From positions 496,001 through 560,000 of the forward strand of contig JAJLTO010000007.1 of assembly GCA_030568195.1 (NCBI GenBank): a stretch of DNA of 64,000 nt, written 5' to 3'. The stretch is from Dipodascopsis uninucleata var. uninucleata. Lineage: Eukaryota; Ascomycota; Lipomycetes; Lipomycetales; Lipomycetaceae. The position numbers and the translations under genes are program-made. Positions 45,590-58,600 of this stretch are shown here, in pieces; within the stretch, counting starts at the first letter, position 1; every line of letters begins with the position of its first letter. Below the pieces are notes generated by a model. That model saw nothing but the letters and a program-made list of their open reading frames with translations. It did not search any database and was not told the origin of the DNA.

Positions 45590-48500
45590 ATGACGACAAT
45601 CACTGAATACTTCTGCGGCTCCAGTATAAGGAGGCGGAGCGACCATCCCTACTACATGATAGAGGATGAGTGAATAGGAGCAATTTTTACTCGTATATGC
45701 AATGTGAAGACAGAAAGCAGATTGTAGACACTCGCCTTTCTAATGTATAGTATTTGATCGTATCTTGGATGAGGTTCTTCGCCTGATGGCGTCTCAATAA
45801 CAATTCAGCATCCCAATTCTGAATTGCTACATTCAAATGGACTATCTCTCCTCTTTCCATGATGTTTTTTTGCTTCCTTTTCCTTATCACATCATCTTAA
45901 TTGAAAGGTACGTCTTACGCTTTAAAGGAAATATATGGCAAGAGCTCCACAGTCCAATTGTACCACAGAACGAGTAGCCAACGTAGCACAAGGAGTCTAC
46001 GCGAGAATTTTCCATTGCGCGTTTTTCTATTATTTTTCTTCGAGCTTTTCTTATTCGTCTTTTCTAGATAGCTCCATTTGATCTTTCTTTCTTCTTGCTC
46101 GATTTCTTGCCTTCTCTTTTCTTGTGTTATTCCCTACCGCATTTGAAATACCAGTCCATATCCCTATATATAAATTTATCCCCCTTAAAATCGCTTCCTT
46201 ATGTAGCAGTAGAACTACATCGCTAACAAGATCACTTCTAGACATTCACGTGATTAATTAGCAAATTCACTAGATATTAATCCCAGATAATGATGGTAGT
46301 GGACTGGATGTCGTAAGACTTTTGAAGCCATATAGGCAGAGCTGACCTAAAGTAGCTTGGCTCATGTAGTATAGAGGTTCAAGCTTAAGAGTCTTCAGAT
46401 GCGATTTTCATACGTTTGAGAACCCGAGTGTTAGCCGACAAGTTCTTTATGGTGAGGCTTGTTCGGAAGAACGACCCCTCTCACGCGAATATGGCATCTG
46501 AGATGGCGTGCTTAAGAATCTGAAGCACTTTTCGCTTTCTCTGCATTTGCAATATTTCCTACCAACACGGACGGGCAGACGGACAATGAAACCAGCCACC
46601 CGGTGGGATTCCTTTGTTAGTAGTGCAACCTGTCGTGCGGCTCGAGTACGTAGACTGGCATCTTTCCGATGTGCGTCCGTCTGTGCCATAGAGAGAGGTC
46701 AATATACGGCATATGCGACAGAGCATGTGCACATTATGCCAACACAGCTTTCCGGATGTCTGCTAGGACCGCCCGCTGTGTTTGTACAGACTGTGGGGAG
46801 TAAAGTGGTAAAGAAAGAGAAAAGTGGAAAAGAAAATTTCTTACGCCTTGCGAGAAGTAGCTTGACCATCCGCGTTTTCAGAGTAAACTTGTGTACGATG
46901 GTATATATAAAGGGCTTACTTCACTGTTAATATACACACTGTCACTAAACGTGAAATTTTGAAATAGTAGTATCGGCCACTGTGCTTTCTGGCTGTCGAC
47001 GGTACCGCTTGCATCTCCGCCTTGATCTTAATATATTCTGTAAACAGTGCGCGCAACGCAGACCTGACGACTGACTCTGTAGCCCACAGCGAGTGAATGG
47101 TACTAGACAACTTTGTAAGCACCAACAGCTGAAATAGCAGACTCAGCCGATGCTGCGCTCTGGAATGTAGTAAGCTCAATGTGCCATCTCAGAAATCACA
47201 GATAAATCTGAGAAATCGTTTGACAAGCCTGCCGTCTGCCTTGGTCACAGGAGAAGTAGCCATAGTAAACACATAACTGAGTAGAAGGCAAATTTTCAAG
47301 TCGACTGTCATTAGGAGGAAAATAAAGATTGGCATGTGCGTATACTGGGAGAGAGACGAGAGAGGTACCAAAGGATATACCGTCCTGAGTCGTTTAATGG
47401 GTACGACATGTCAAACTCACTATTCTGCTAACGATTTTAAAAGAAACAATGAAATTCGGGATCTACAACGAAAATAAGCAGTAATAGCGGAATATTGCTC
47501 TCATTAGCACTAAAGTAAGGTAGCGGGGAAAAATCTTATCGGTAATATGGAAAACGAGATGTGCTACACAAGGTAGAGAATGACAGCTATCCGCAAAAAA
47601 TAAGTATCGTATATGGAACCCAGACGTTAGCGAACTAGTAAAAGAGACTTTTCGCTTCCTTCTTAACATATTCTTTATTTTATGTCGGCTGACCCCACAT
47701 TTCAGGGTCCCGGTGAGTTTGCGTCCCGAGAACGAGAGAATCGACTAATTTCTGCTCTACTATGCTTGAATATTGCCCGCCGTAGATATCGAAATCGGGA
47801 GGATTCTCGTTGTCCCATTAGAGATCCGTTCGGGATTGCGCCTCGAGGGTATTGAATCAAGCACTATACCCTGAAAATGCACTTGATAATACAAAACCCT
47901 TACGACGGCCAGAGCGGTGAGACTGTAATCGGCATGTCTGATAAGCTTTTTTCAAATGATCTTGCTGCTTTCTTTTTCTCTACTTTCTTTCCCTTAATTT
48001 TACATAGTTTTTTTAGTCTCAGATATTCTACGTCAGGGGATATGGCATCATTTGGCAGACTCGCATTGCTGTATTCAGAAGAGTCCCTATTTGTAGTATG
48101 TCTGAAAACGCTGTTTTCTTCAGATACAAGCCAACATTCATCGGCCGCGAATCTATAGATGGGCGGCTGCTTTATGCGATGCAAAGAATATGATAGATAA
48201 AGCTACTGCACTTATTAAGCCCGTAAACAAGTACCGGTGGAAGATAAATATTCTATGGCGTTGCTCATTGTGATTTGTAGAGCAATCAGTTGGGCCAGTC
48301 AAACGTTAACATCAGAGTTTCATAGCGAAGCAAGCAGTATAGAATTTACTGTACTAAGCAGAAGTTGGATATGGAGCCTCTTCACAACAAGCTAATTAAA
48401 TACGAGCTTCGCTGAGCTAATCAAACATACTTTTGCAGAGTTTGTATTCTCATGACTTCGAGCTAAAAGTAATGCATAGAAAAGAAAGAAAGAAAAGTAG

Positions 48501-49857
48501 TCCAAAGCACTAGTAGTCAATGTAGTACTATTTATCAAAAGATCATATGCTGAAATGCCAGCCCACTTACTGTTTTTAGGTCTGCTAAGTTCCTCTATGT
48601 TACATGCCAGTAATATATGCCGAGGATATTTGAACAGCTGAAAGCCGTTATGGCCAGTAGCAATAGAGAGCCGCCAGTGTATCTTCTTACGAAAGTTTTG
48701 CTTTTGTAACTTGGACCCTATAGGAAAGGCAAGTCACACTTGATCGCACTTGAAGCGAGCGGCGTTTAGAGAACAGAGCATAAGATACCAGAAGTCTCAC
48801 GAACTATATTATAGGAGGGGGGAATGGCTTTTTGTGACTGATTATAGGAAGTGGAGACTGGCATCAGCTAAGCTCTTTTACGTTGTGTGAGATATCAGAG
48901 ACAAAACAGGCGTCATAATCGATACCTGCAGGCATACAGGCTGAAATGATAGACGTGGGTGCTTGTTCGGTAACTTGCGGTGAGCGATTCACACCAGAGA
49001 AGTTGCATTCCAAGATATTTTGCCTTGTTGGCACAATTTAGATTCAACGAATCAAAGGATCTTACGCAATAGTTTACTTGATATTAATCAGTATCCACTT
49101 TTGCGATTTGTAGCTGACACATGAACTGAGCAATTTTAGGAGCACCTGACGTGGCACTGCAGCTGTTTATTTATACTAGAATACAATCAGTGCAATATAC
49201 CAACAAGACAGCGTATCTAGATGCAGTGAGTGTGTTACCGCAGTTAACCCTAAGTAACAACAACTACGCAACAACACGATATGGCTAGTTTTTCCTTTTT
49301 TGTTTTCTGGTCACAACCATGGCATCATTGATACGTAACAATGTATCTTTTAAGAAATTGGTAAAGGGATAGAACAGGAATGTACAAATGTAAGATGCTC
49401 GAATAGATGAGTAATAAACGAGAAATTAGGCACCGATTAGCAATAAATTTAGAATGTATGATGTAGCAGCCAACAGAACACTGTGAACAGCAAAGTTATA
49501 GGTGGATATGGCACTGAGCTGAAAATTTTTTTAACTTGTAATATTTAACTTAGAACTCTTTAGTGAATAAGGCTATGATGACATTTCTCACTAGTGTAGC
49601 AATGCTATTGGCCATCGTACCACTTGAAGTACTGCTGATCGTACCTCTATTGTACCAAGTTTTGAAGTCGATTTCTCTTTAGCGTACTGCATAAACTTGC
49701 TATTTATGATACTGATAAAATTGGAATGGCTGTCGAGCCGCGCTATAGCTGCAACACCATGTGTGAAGATGTAACAAAACCACTATTTCATGACTACGTG
49801 ACAGTAATATACTATTACAGGTAAAATAACTTCTATTGTAGAATTGTAGTCGGTCAG

Positions 49858-50563
49858 TTGTATAATCCGGAGGAACTTATCATTTTCTTTAGTTCCGCAC
49901 ATGCTGATGTACAATTAGGACTCGAAAATGGGTTGCGTCTGACATCCGAGCAGTACCAACAGCGCTCGGCCAGGCGGGACACACCAAGAGAATCCCATCT
50001 CCAGCGGCTTGTAGCTTCCCGTGGGCCATTCCGTGCATCAACTTTGATGCGCCCTTCGACGTCTACTTGTGGGGTGAGGATGGCCAAGCGCCATTGATCT
50101 CACCTGGGCAGGCGGAGATGCTCAGTCGACTATCCGCGGAAGGACCGCTAGCGGTATTGTAGACTAGTTGGCCGATCTTGCTCAATATGCACAGCTACAG
50201 CCGATGAACAGGCCTCCGACAGAGTCTCCGCAATTTCTGCTCAGTTACATGCAGCCAGCCACGCATAGCATAAACGATCGGGCCGGATCATACGTTGTGA
50301 CCTTGCGGATGGTGATGCAGTGCACAATAGTGTGACGGATCGCATGTGCGTAGTATCCGTGTGCTGCCTTACAGGAGCACACTTTACACCGGAATTTGGC
50401 CGTGTCTATGAGATCAGATTAGGTGAAATGCAATACAGTTAGTTCTATGTGAGCTGACGACCAAGTTCGACAAATTTACGTCTAATGAATTCATTCTACG
50501 CTACACACTAAGACCCCACGGGCTGCATGATCACGCTGGTAGCGTGTATTTGCTAGTCTAAGG
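49858..50563 (+). pseudogene. Decayed coding fossil of unknown family
   Basis: Over about 700 bases on the plus strand the sequence is less AT-rich than its surroundings and shows several protein-like stretches, such as YNPEELIIFFSSAHADVQLG and FDAPFDVYLWGEDGQAPL. They are not in one continuous frame and lack a proper start, so this is a fossil with a handful of breaks, or, less likely, a gene whose introns I did not resolve. I cannot name the family. An old viral or mobile-element coding region, or a dead host gene, are all possible. Confidence 0.45.
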
Positions 50564-51140
50564 CTTGGAAGCAGTGTTGCTACTGCTAGATGTCCTATCA
50601 AATTTCCTTCTTTGTATGGAATGATATTATTTTCATGCAGATAACGCATACGTATTACTATAGACTGTTTGAAATATGATGCGATAATTTCTACAGTGGC
50701 CCTTATTTTTTTGTTGATAATTCTGCCTATACGCTATCAAATGGTCCTTAGTATGTATGATTCGGTTAAGTGTAGTTCTGCGGTACCCTTCAATTTACTT
50801 TAACCTACTTCAAATAAGATTTTGGGCACCTACCTGTGGCAGCTATTTTCAAACTAGAATAACCTATCCGAAAGGACAAAACCAAGCACATAAGCAAGAA
50901 GATGCTAGTTATATGGAAAACGTGCCTGTGCTCTTCAGTACTGGTTTTATTACCTCTAGGTCGTTACTCAGCAATTTTGACTCTTTCAATTAAGATTTTG
51001 TCCTTTTTGGGTGTTTTATGACTTTACTCGTTCTTGTAGTGAGTGCAAAAATAAACTAGTAAATATAAATAAATGATACACATAATCTTAAGCCCAGCCC
51101 AAAAAAAAAATATTATATAGTAGGCCCTCGTTGACCATCC

Positions 51141-51248
51141 TTCCTTTTTTTCCTTCTCTTTCTTTCTTTTATCTACACACTTCTGCACTAAGAATATTTA
51201 TTCAAGTTCTTTTACCACAACTTGATATTATACGCTCTTATATATATA
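51141..51248 (+). promoter_or_regulatory. GAPDH promoter: pyrimidine run and TATA
   Basis: A strong C/T run (about 51141-51172) is followed by a TATATATA element at 51240-51247, some 80-90 bp before the ATG at 51329. A second TATA-like run lies near 51262. This arrangement is typical for highly transcribed yeast glycolytic genes. Confidence 0.65.
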
Positions 51249-51328
51249 GGTAGTTTCCTTTATATATATATTCTAAAAGTCTTTTGAATACATTTTGTGA
51301 CGTCCATCAATCACATATTACGATAAAA

Positions 51329-52780
<1,452 letters not shown>

Positions 52781-53454
52781 ATTGACGATCAGGTGTGCTA
52801 GTTACAGCTAGTAGGCTGGTTCACTCGTTATTTTAATTGAGATGGCTGCTCTTTTTTTTACTTCTCTACTTTGTCGTCTATTTTTCATTAGCGTTCTATT
52901 ATTGCTGTGAAAGTCAAGTAATGGGATGTCTACAGTTTTGCCTGCTGGTCTGGCTTTGATAGTCGACTAGGCTGTATGTATTTAATTTTCTTTCTACGCT
53001 GTTCGTATATATATCTATATTTTATATTAGGATTAGTTATTGAAGGAGAAATATATTCAGGTCTGTTTCTGTGAAATGACCTAATTTATACTTAAATATA
53101 TTACGGTTTCGATTTTGTAGAGTATTCTGCATTTAATTTGTATGACCCGTATTTAGTTGTTGACATTGGAAAACTGAATGATTCTAGTTTGTAGTGAACC
53201 GGCCCTTCCGCGCATAGGAGAATAAAGTTGTGGTGGGAATAGTAAAGAGCTTTGTAAGTGATTGAGGTGCGTGGCTTAAAGTTCGTGCGGCTACAGAGTA
53301 GGGTTTATGTATTTTCCTTTGGATTTTCTTTCTCTGGTCACCTCTACATATTTACTCCCTATTAGCAAGGCTTATCGACAGAAGTATCGCGTACAGGACC
53401 AGTAGTAGAAGGAGCAGCAGTTAGAGACTTGACTGAGAGTATATCAGAATAAAT
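52781..53454. other. Intergenic region GAPDH-HDA1
   Basis: This T-rich 674-nt spacer between two plus-strand genes holds the GAPDH 3' untranslated region and HDA1 promoter. No further gene is seen. The HDA1 leader just before the ATG is purine-rich. Confidence 0.6.
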
Positions 53455-55629
53455 ATGTCTACCAAGACACAAGAAACTCAGGAAACAACGGCGATCCGTG
53501 CCATTGGAGGCGATCCGATACCTTATGTGTCTCTGAAAACTGGGCTTTGCTATGACATTCGGATGCGATACCACTCTAAGATCGTGACAAATGCTTATGA
53601 CTACACAGACCCTCATCCTGAAGATCCCCGAAGAGTTTACAGAATTTATCGAGCTTTAGCAGAAGCTGGACTCGTAGATGGTCGAGGCGCGAGCAACGCA
53701 GCATATATTCAGAGCTCGGTAATGCAACATATTGCGGCTCGTGAAGCTCTAAAGGATGAAGTGACACTGGTGCATGAAGTGAAGCACTGGAACTTTATAG
53801 CAAGTACGCGAGACATGCGACAAGAAGAATTGATAGAAGAAACTGATAAAGGTGATTCGGTATATTTCAACAATGAATCGTGGTTTTGTGCAAAATTGTC
53901 TTGTGGAGGTGTTATTGATACCTGTAAAGCTGTAGTCGAAGGCAAGGTGAAAAACGCGATTGCAGTGGTTCGACCACCTGGTCACCATGCAGAGCCCTTC
54001 AAACCGGCCGGATTCTGTCTTTTTAATAATGTTGCTGTTGCATCACGAGTGATTCTCAGAGAATATCCGGAGAAAGTAAAGAAGATTTTTATTCTTGACT
54101 GGGATATTCATCACGGTAATGGTACCCAGCGCGCTTTTTATAACGATCCTAACGTTCTCTATATTTCACTTCACCGTTATGATAATGGTCGTTTCTACCC
54201 TGGTGATTCGTTTGGTAACTACGACAAGTGTGGTGAAGGAGCAGGAGAGGGCTTCAATGTTAATATTCCTTGGCCATGCGGAGGCATGGGTGATGGCGAC
54301 TACATATATGCTTTTCAGAGAGTAGTGATGCCTATTGCCTATGAATTTAACCCGGACCTTGTTATTCTTTCGTCCGGATTTGATGCCGCTCCTGGAGATG
54401 AACTTGGTGAATGCTTTGTTTCACCTGCAGCTTACGGGCATATGACACATATGCTGAAATCACTAGCTCATGGTCGTTTAGCTGTTGTATTAGAAGGTGG
54501 ATACAACCTTGATTCTATTGCTACCTCTGCTCTGGGAGTAACAAAGGTTCTCATTGGAGATGCACCATTACCGCTCACAAACTCATATGCAAGACCTGAA
54601 TCTGTACAGACCGTAGACAAAGTCATCAGAGCACAGGCAAAGTACTGGCGTTGTATGAAAATTGGTAATACTGTTACCGATTACCCAGGCGCTCCTGCTG
54701 TGGAACGTCTACATGACGTTGTCAGAGCATATCAGGCAGTCCAATTGTTCCAGAAGTACAATATGACCGCACTACCTATTTTCCGAGATCGTATCTCGAA
54801 CTCGTTCCAGGATCAGGTCCTCTGTACTCCTGGTTTCCTATCTACTAATACTATCGTCGTCATTGTCCATGATCCTCCCACAGTGTGGACTAACCCTGAC
54901 CCTGTTACTGGCAAGATCGATCTAGAAGATACATACATTGCGGATGCTGAGAACAAGTATATTGACTGGGCAATTTCCAAGAAATATGGTGTGATTGATG
55001 TGAATGCACCAAGAATATTCACTGGACAGGAGGATGAGAACTACAACACGAGTGTTGCACTGCAGGATCTCTGTCTCTATATTTGGGATAACTACCTCGA
55101 CCTGTCTGACGCGCGAAATCTAATTTTCATCGGTATCGGCGATGCACATGCAGGCATCGTCTACTTGAGCGGACACCGTGAAGTGCGTGATCGTGTTCGG
55201 GCTACAATTGCGTTTACAGAAGATGAGCCACTGTGTGCAATTGTGCCCATTAGAGACGAGTTCATTATTGACTGGTACTACAAGAATTCGCTCGTGTTGA
55301 CGTGTAACAAGCATCCAGTATGGGATATCTCGAACGGAGGAAAGAACCCGCGCAAAAAATTTGGAAACGTACTGCGCACCGAATATGATAATATCAATGA
55401 GCTCATGGTTGGCAAGTTCGATCAAGTTGTTGCGTTTGCGGAGGAAGACATTGAAGAGGATGTTCAGGCAATGAAAGACGAGGCGAACGATACGAACAAG
55501 AATAAAAATGACAATATTAAAACTAAGGGTACGAATGGACTAAGCCAGGCCAATAAAATGGAAGGCGTCGAAATGTCAGGAATGCCTAGATCTTCGTCCT
55601 CCGTTCCCGTCTCATCGCTTACAAATTAG
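53455..55629 (+). CDS. HDA1: Class II histone deacetylase Hda1/Clr3 with C-terminal Arb2 domain
   Basis: Hda1/Clr3 removes acetyl groups from histone H3 and H2B tails in the nucleus and acts in gene silencing. The single exon encodes 724 residues, close to yeast Hda1 (706). The deacetylase domain spans about 30-390: RPPGHHAEPFKPAGFCLFNN (173-192) holds the His177-His178 pair, ILDWDIHHGNGTQ the zinc ligands Asp217 and His219, and SSGFDAAPGD the zinc ligand Asp310. The transition-state Tyr350 lies in LEGGYNL, so the enzyme should be active. The C-terminal part (about 440-650, VLCTPGFLSTNTIVVIVHDP onward) is the Arb2 domain that in Hda1 binds partner subunits. A Lys/Asn-rich tail follows. The ATG at 53455 gives the usual short leader. 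Confidence 0.97.
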   Translation: MSTKTQETQETTAIRAIGGDPIPYVSLKTGLCYDIRMRYHSKIVTNAYDYTDPHPEDPRRVYRIYRALAEAGLVDGRGASNAAYIQSSVMQHIAAREALKDEVTLVHEVKHWNFIASTRDMRQEELIEETDKGDSVYFNNESWFCAKLSCGGVIDTCKAVVEGKVKNAIAVVRPPGHHAEPFKPAGFCLFNNVAVASRVILREYPEKVKKIFILDWDIHHGNGTQRAFYNDPNVLYISLHRYDNGRFYPGDSFGNYDKCGEGAGEGFNVNIPWPCGGMGDGDYIYAFQRVVMPIAYEFNPDLVILSSGFDAAPGDELGECFVSPAAYGHMTHMLKSLAHGRLAVVLEGGYNLDSIATSALGVTKVLIGDAPLPLTNSYARPESVQTVDKVIRAQAKYWRCMKIGNTVTDYPGAPAVERLHDVVRAYQAVQLFQKYNMTALPIFRDRISNSFQDQVLCTPGFLSTNTIVVIVHDPPTVWTNPDPVTGKIDLEDTYIADAENKYIDWAISKKYGVIDVNAPRIFTGQEDENYNTSVALQDLCLYIWDNYLDLSDARNLIFIGIGDAHAGIVYLSGHREVRDRVRATIAFTEDEPLCAIVPIRDEFIIDWYYKNSLVLTCNKHPVWDISNGGKNPRKKFGNVLRTEYDNINELMVGKFDQVVAFAEEDIEEDVQAMKDEANDTNKNKNDNIKTKGTNGLSQANKMEGVEMSGMPRSSSSVPVSSLTN

Positions 55630-58600
55630 AATTATACTTGTTTCTAGGAACGAGAACGGAAAGGAAAGGTGACGAATAGCACAATCCTGTTGAGTTGTTT
55701 TCACTGAGAGCGTAGCGTAGTGTTTACTTACTTTAATATGGATTGGAGGATGTTACGATATGAATGATGGGGAGAAAGATAGAGTACGAGGCCAGGGAAT
55801 TACAGCGAAACAGAAACGAAATAGTAGCCTGTCAATTTGCCGCGCATGCAAGGAAGCCAGTTAGTACAGTACAAGGATGTCTGCTGGCGATTTAATAAGA
55901 TGTACGCACAATAAATGTTTATAACTAAAACTCTTTTACCTGAACTGTGTTAAAATTGAGCGTTTTAATGTACTTTTACGTTAAGTTTCCAATGTTACAT
56001 CTCTGTCACTTTTTTATGTTACACTATTATGGCTTGCATTCCTGTCTCGTCTTTCCCTATTTTTGGCTTTCTCTTCTGCCAAGTGAAAGGTATTTATTGA
56101 TGATCACTATCTTATTTCCGTATGCCGTTACCAATATCGTATGAGCTTACAGTCTCGACCGGCAACTCCATTTTTCAGCATGTAATCGTAGCAGCTTGTG
56201 GATCGCGCCATGTCAATTTGACGTCGCAGAAGCGCCTCATTCTTCATAAAACCGTTGCAATCACCGAGACGCCGGGAGCATACAAAGCCATACGTAAGCA
56301 GTCTAGTACGGATGACTAATTTGATAGCGAATAGCAAGGTTTATACAGGACGGACAGAAATGGTAGTAAAGATGAGGGTTAGGTGATATGATGCGCTGGA
56401 GAGTATGTAATAGCAGGAGGATTGTTATTAGACATTTAAGCGGGCATTAGTAAACATTAATAGAGAGAACATGCAGGAGTTCCTCCTTTTGATATTTAGC
56501 GACTAAGATAGAGTTTATCGCAACCTTAAGTGCAATAGGAAGTGCTTGCAATATAATAAGTGTGGTATTATGCTAATTGACGTTAGCTTGTAGGCGTAAG
56601 TTATTTTAAATTTACGTTTAGATTTACTGTGAACTTCATTTTAGCTTTCTCTTTCTCGCGCATGTTGGCTACTATGACTCTGATCGTCTTTCAAACCAAT
56701 ACCGTCTCATAAGTATGCCTGCCCCTTGAACGCGTCCGTTCTGACTTTGACGGAGGAGAGCAAGAAGAGGTCGACGTTGCAGTGCACTGCGTTTCGGCGG
56801 ATGGGACTAGCAGCAAGTTCTGTTGATAAATATATAACTAAGAGCCAACATGAAAGAGCAAACTGTGCCGTACACTTAGAGCGACACAGCCTAGTGTAGA
56901 GTTCTGGCAATATCTGTAGACTACTAGACCATGGCTGGCTAGCTGGGGTGCACTACGAACTAAAGAACAGTGACAGCACGATCTACTATACTCCTTGTTA
57001 TCCTTGCATACGCAACATACAAAATGGGCCCAGGCGTGCAGCTACAGACATATCGCTAGAACTTTATCTGCTGGAGGAAACGACGAAGCTACCTGTAACG
57101 GTGGTGGGCCTGCACGTTTTAAGTGATACTAGCCGTTGCTTAACTGCTTGTCTGCATCCTAGCGGATTCAGAATAGCGTAATGGTGGTTGTCACACACCG
57201 CACTAGATCGACGTGCGATATGTGACGGACTCAGAATCGTCAATGCAAACACCGTTCCTCAAAGAGACACAATGCGCGACAGTCGGGAGCTCAATGTCGT
57301 ATAAGCGATGTAATGCGACGATCTATACGAAAAGCGCTCGAAAAAGGTATAAGCACAAGCGACGACAGGCGATTAGGGTGCAGCAGAGACCCAGTAAAAG
57401 TCGGTACAGGCGCCAAGAAAGCCAAACGAAGCGACGTGCGAAACAAAAGACTTTCTTGGTTCCCATATCTATGGCCTGCGGTGTATATACGATCTCGTCT
57501 ATTCGCACGACGTGCTCTGGCCACTCTATATATGCAACAGCCTACGCGACGGAAGAAGCGTCACCAATCATGTCGCTGCATTAGTATAGCTGCTTAAAAT
57601 GGATATAGAGAAAAATAAAAAATAAAAATGAGACCCATACACAGAGTATAGACGCAGAAGAATTTTACCCCTGATGACTGTTTGTAACGTTACAATTATA
57701 CGTTGAAAGCACGATACATTGCCTACTTCGTCTTTCTTGGGTTGTATATGCAGGACTCGTGCTTTACGCGCACGCATATGTAAGGAAGCGCGTGTATCTG
57801 GATAGCGTGCATACACCATGCGTCCATGCATTTCTATAAGCCAGCTGCTGATAGCGTAGCCCTAAATGGAGTCGGTTATATTGTGCAGTTAGGTCTAATT
57901 GCCTTTAATTGCCGAGTTTCACTTATAACTATATGTATTGTCTATCTGCATTGTTGTCAAGAGCACACATGAATTCAGGCATCAGAGAAAAAAATATCTC
58001 TTTACAAGCACCAATTTAACAAATCTTTTCAAAAGAGCACCCAGAGATGTAAAATAAAGCAAATATAAATTCATAGTGTAAAAACGCAGAGTGAAATTAA
58101 AAATGAAAATGAAAATGTAAAAATATAAAATAAAATAGAGGGAAAAAAGAAAATAAAAGAGTGAAAAAAGTAACGAACATACGACTGGTGAAAAAGTTCT
58201 CTCTTGTTCTGATCGTTGATTGCTGGCGTACTTGCTCTACTTTCTTTTCGGCCTTAGCTAATTTTTTTCGGTTCTCGTTTCAATAGTGCATCGCATATGC
58301 ACTTTCTTTTTCGCTATGGCACCACCTCGCGCCACCGCTCTTCGCCTTCATCGCCGTCTTTTCGTCGCTCTCACATCTGGCACCTGCACAGCAACTTTTT
58401 GGCTTGTAGCTTCAGCGGACTTAGCAACTCCCTGTCCCCCCCAAAAAAAAATACATAAAATTCCCTAAAGGCGTTTGAACAGCGTTTGTCGTGTGCTACG
58501 TACTGATTTATCGAACCTACATGGTCCCTGCTTCGTACAGATCATACCCATGTGAACGGTTCTGCGTAGAAGAGTCTGTATTGCACGCAATTCTCCTGTT

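Larger units (their letters stand above)
43615..51328. other. Gene-poor region of 7.7 kb upstream of ELL and GAPDH
   Basis: This is the largest gap, between two divergent starts. It includes AT-rich promoter sequence at both ends, an imperfect hairpin at 45558-45589, purine/pyrimidine-biased tracts (43840-43930), and a decayed coding fossil at about 49858-50563 (listed separately). Open frames at 46447-46689 and 47900-48184 (minus) have no recognisable domain. I see no RNA gene. Confidence 0.5.

Noticed and set aside
46340-46430. Possible tRNA from a GGTTCAAGCTT B-box-like motif
   Set aside because: There is no matching A-box at the right distance and no foldable cloverleaf. Other GTTCAA motifs (22959, 32998, 60904) failed in the same way.
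47900-48184. 94-codon minus-strand open frame
   Set aside because: It has no recognisable domain, depends on a non-ATG start, and is overlapped by an open frame on the other strand; no support as a gene.
49244-49253. TTAACCCTAA, resembling a TTAGGG-type telomerase RNA template
   Set aside because: A ten-base match is expected by chance at low but real frequency in 64 kb, and there is no repeat, conserved pseudoknot or Sm-like site that I can see.
57313-57597. 94-codon Arg/Lys-rich plus-strand frame
   Set aside because: Several frames on both strands are open over the same bases and no domain or splice context supports one of them. Composition alone explains it.
58286-58468. Small frame with MAPPRATALRLHRRLF, considered as a LYR-type mitochondrial protein
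   Set aside because: The LYR tripeptide is not present, the rest matches nothing I know, and the frame ends in a homopolymer run. Kept only as a note in the region entry.
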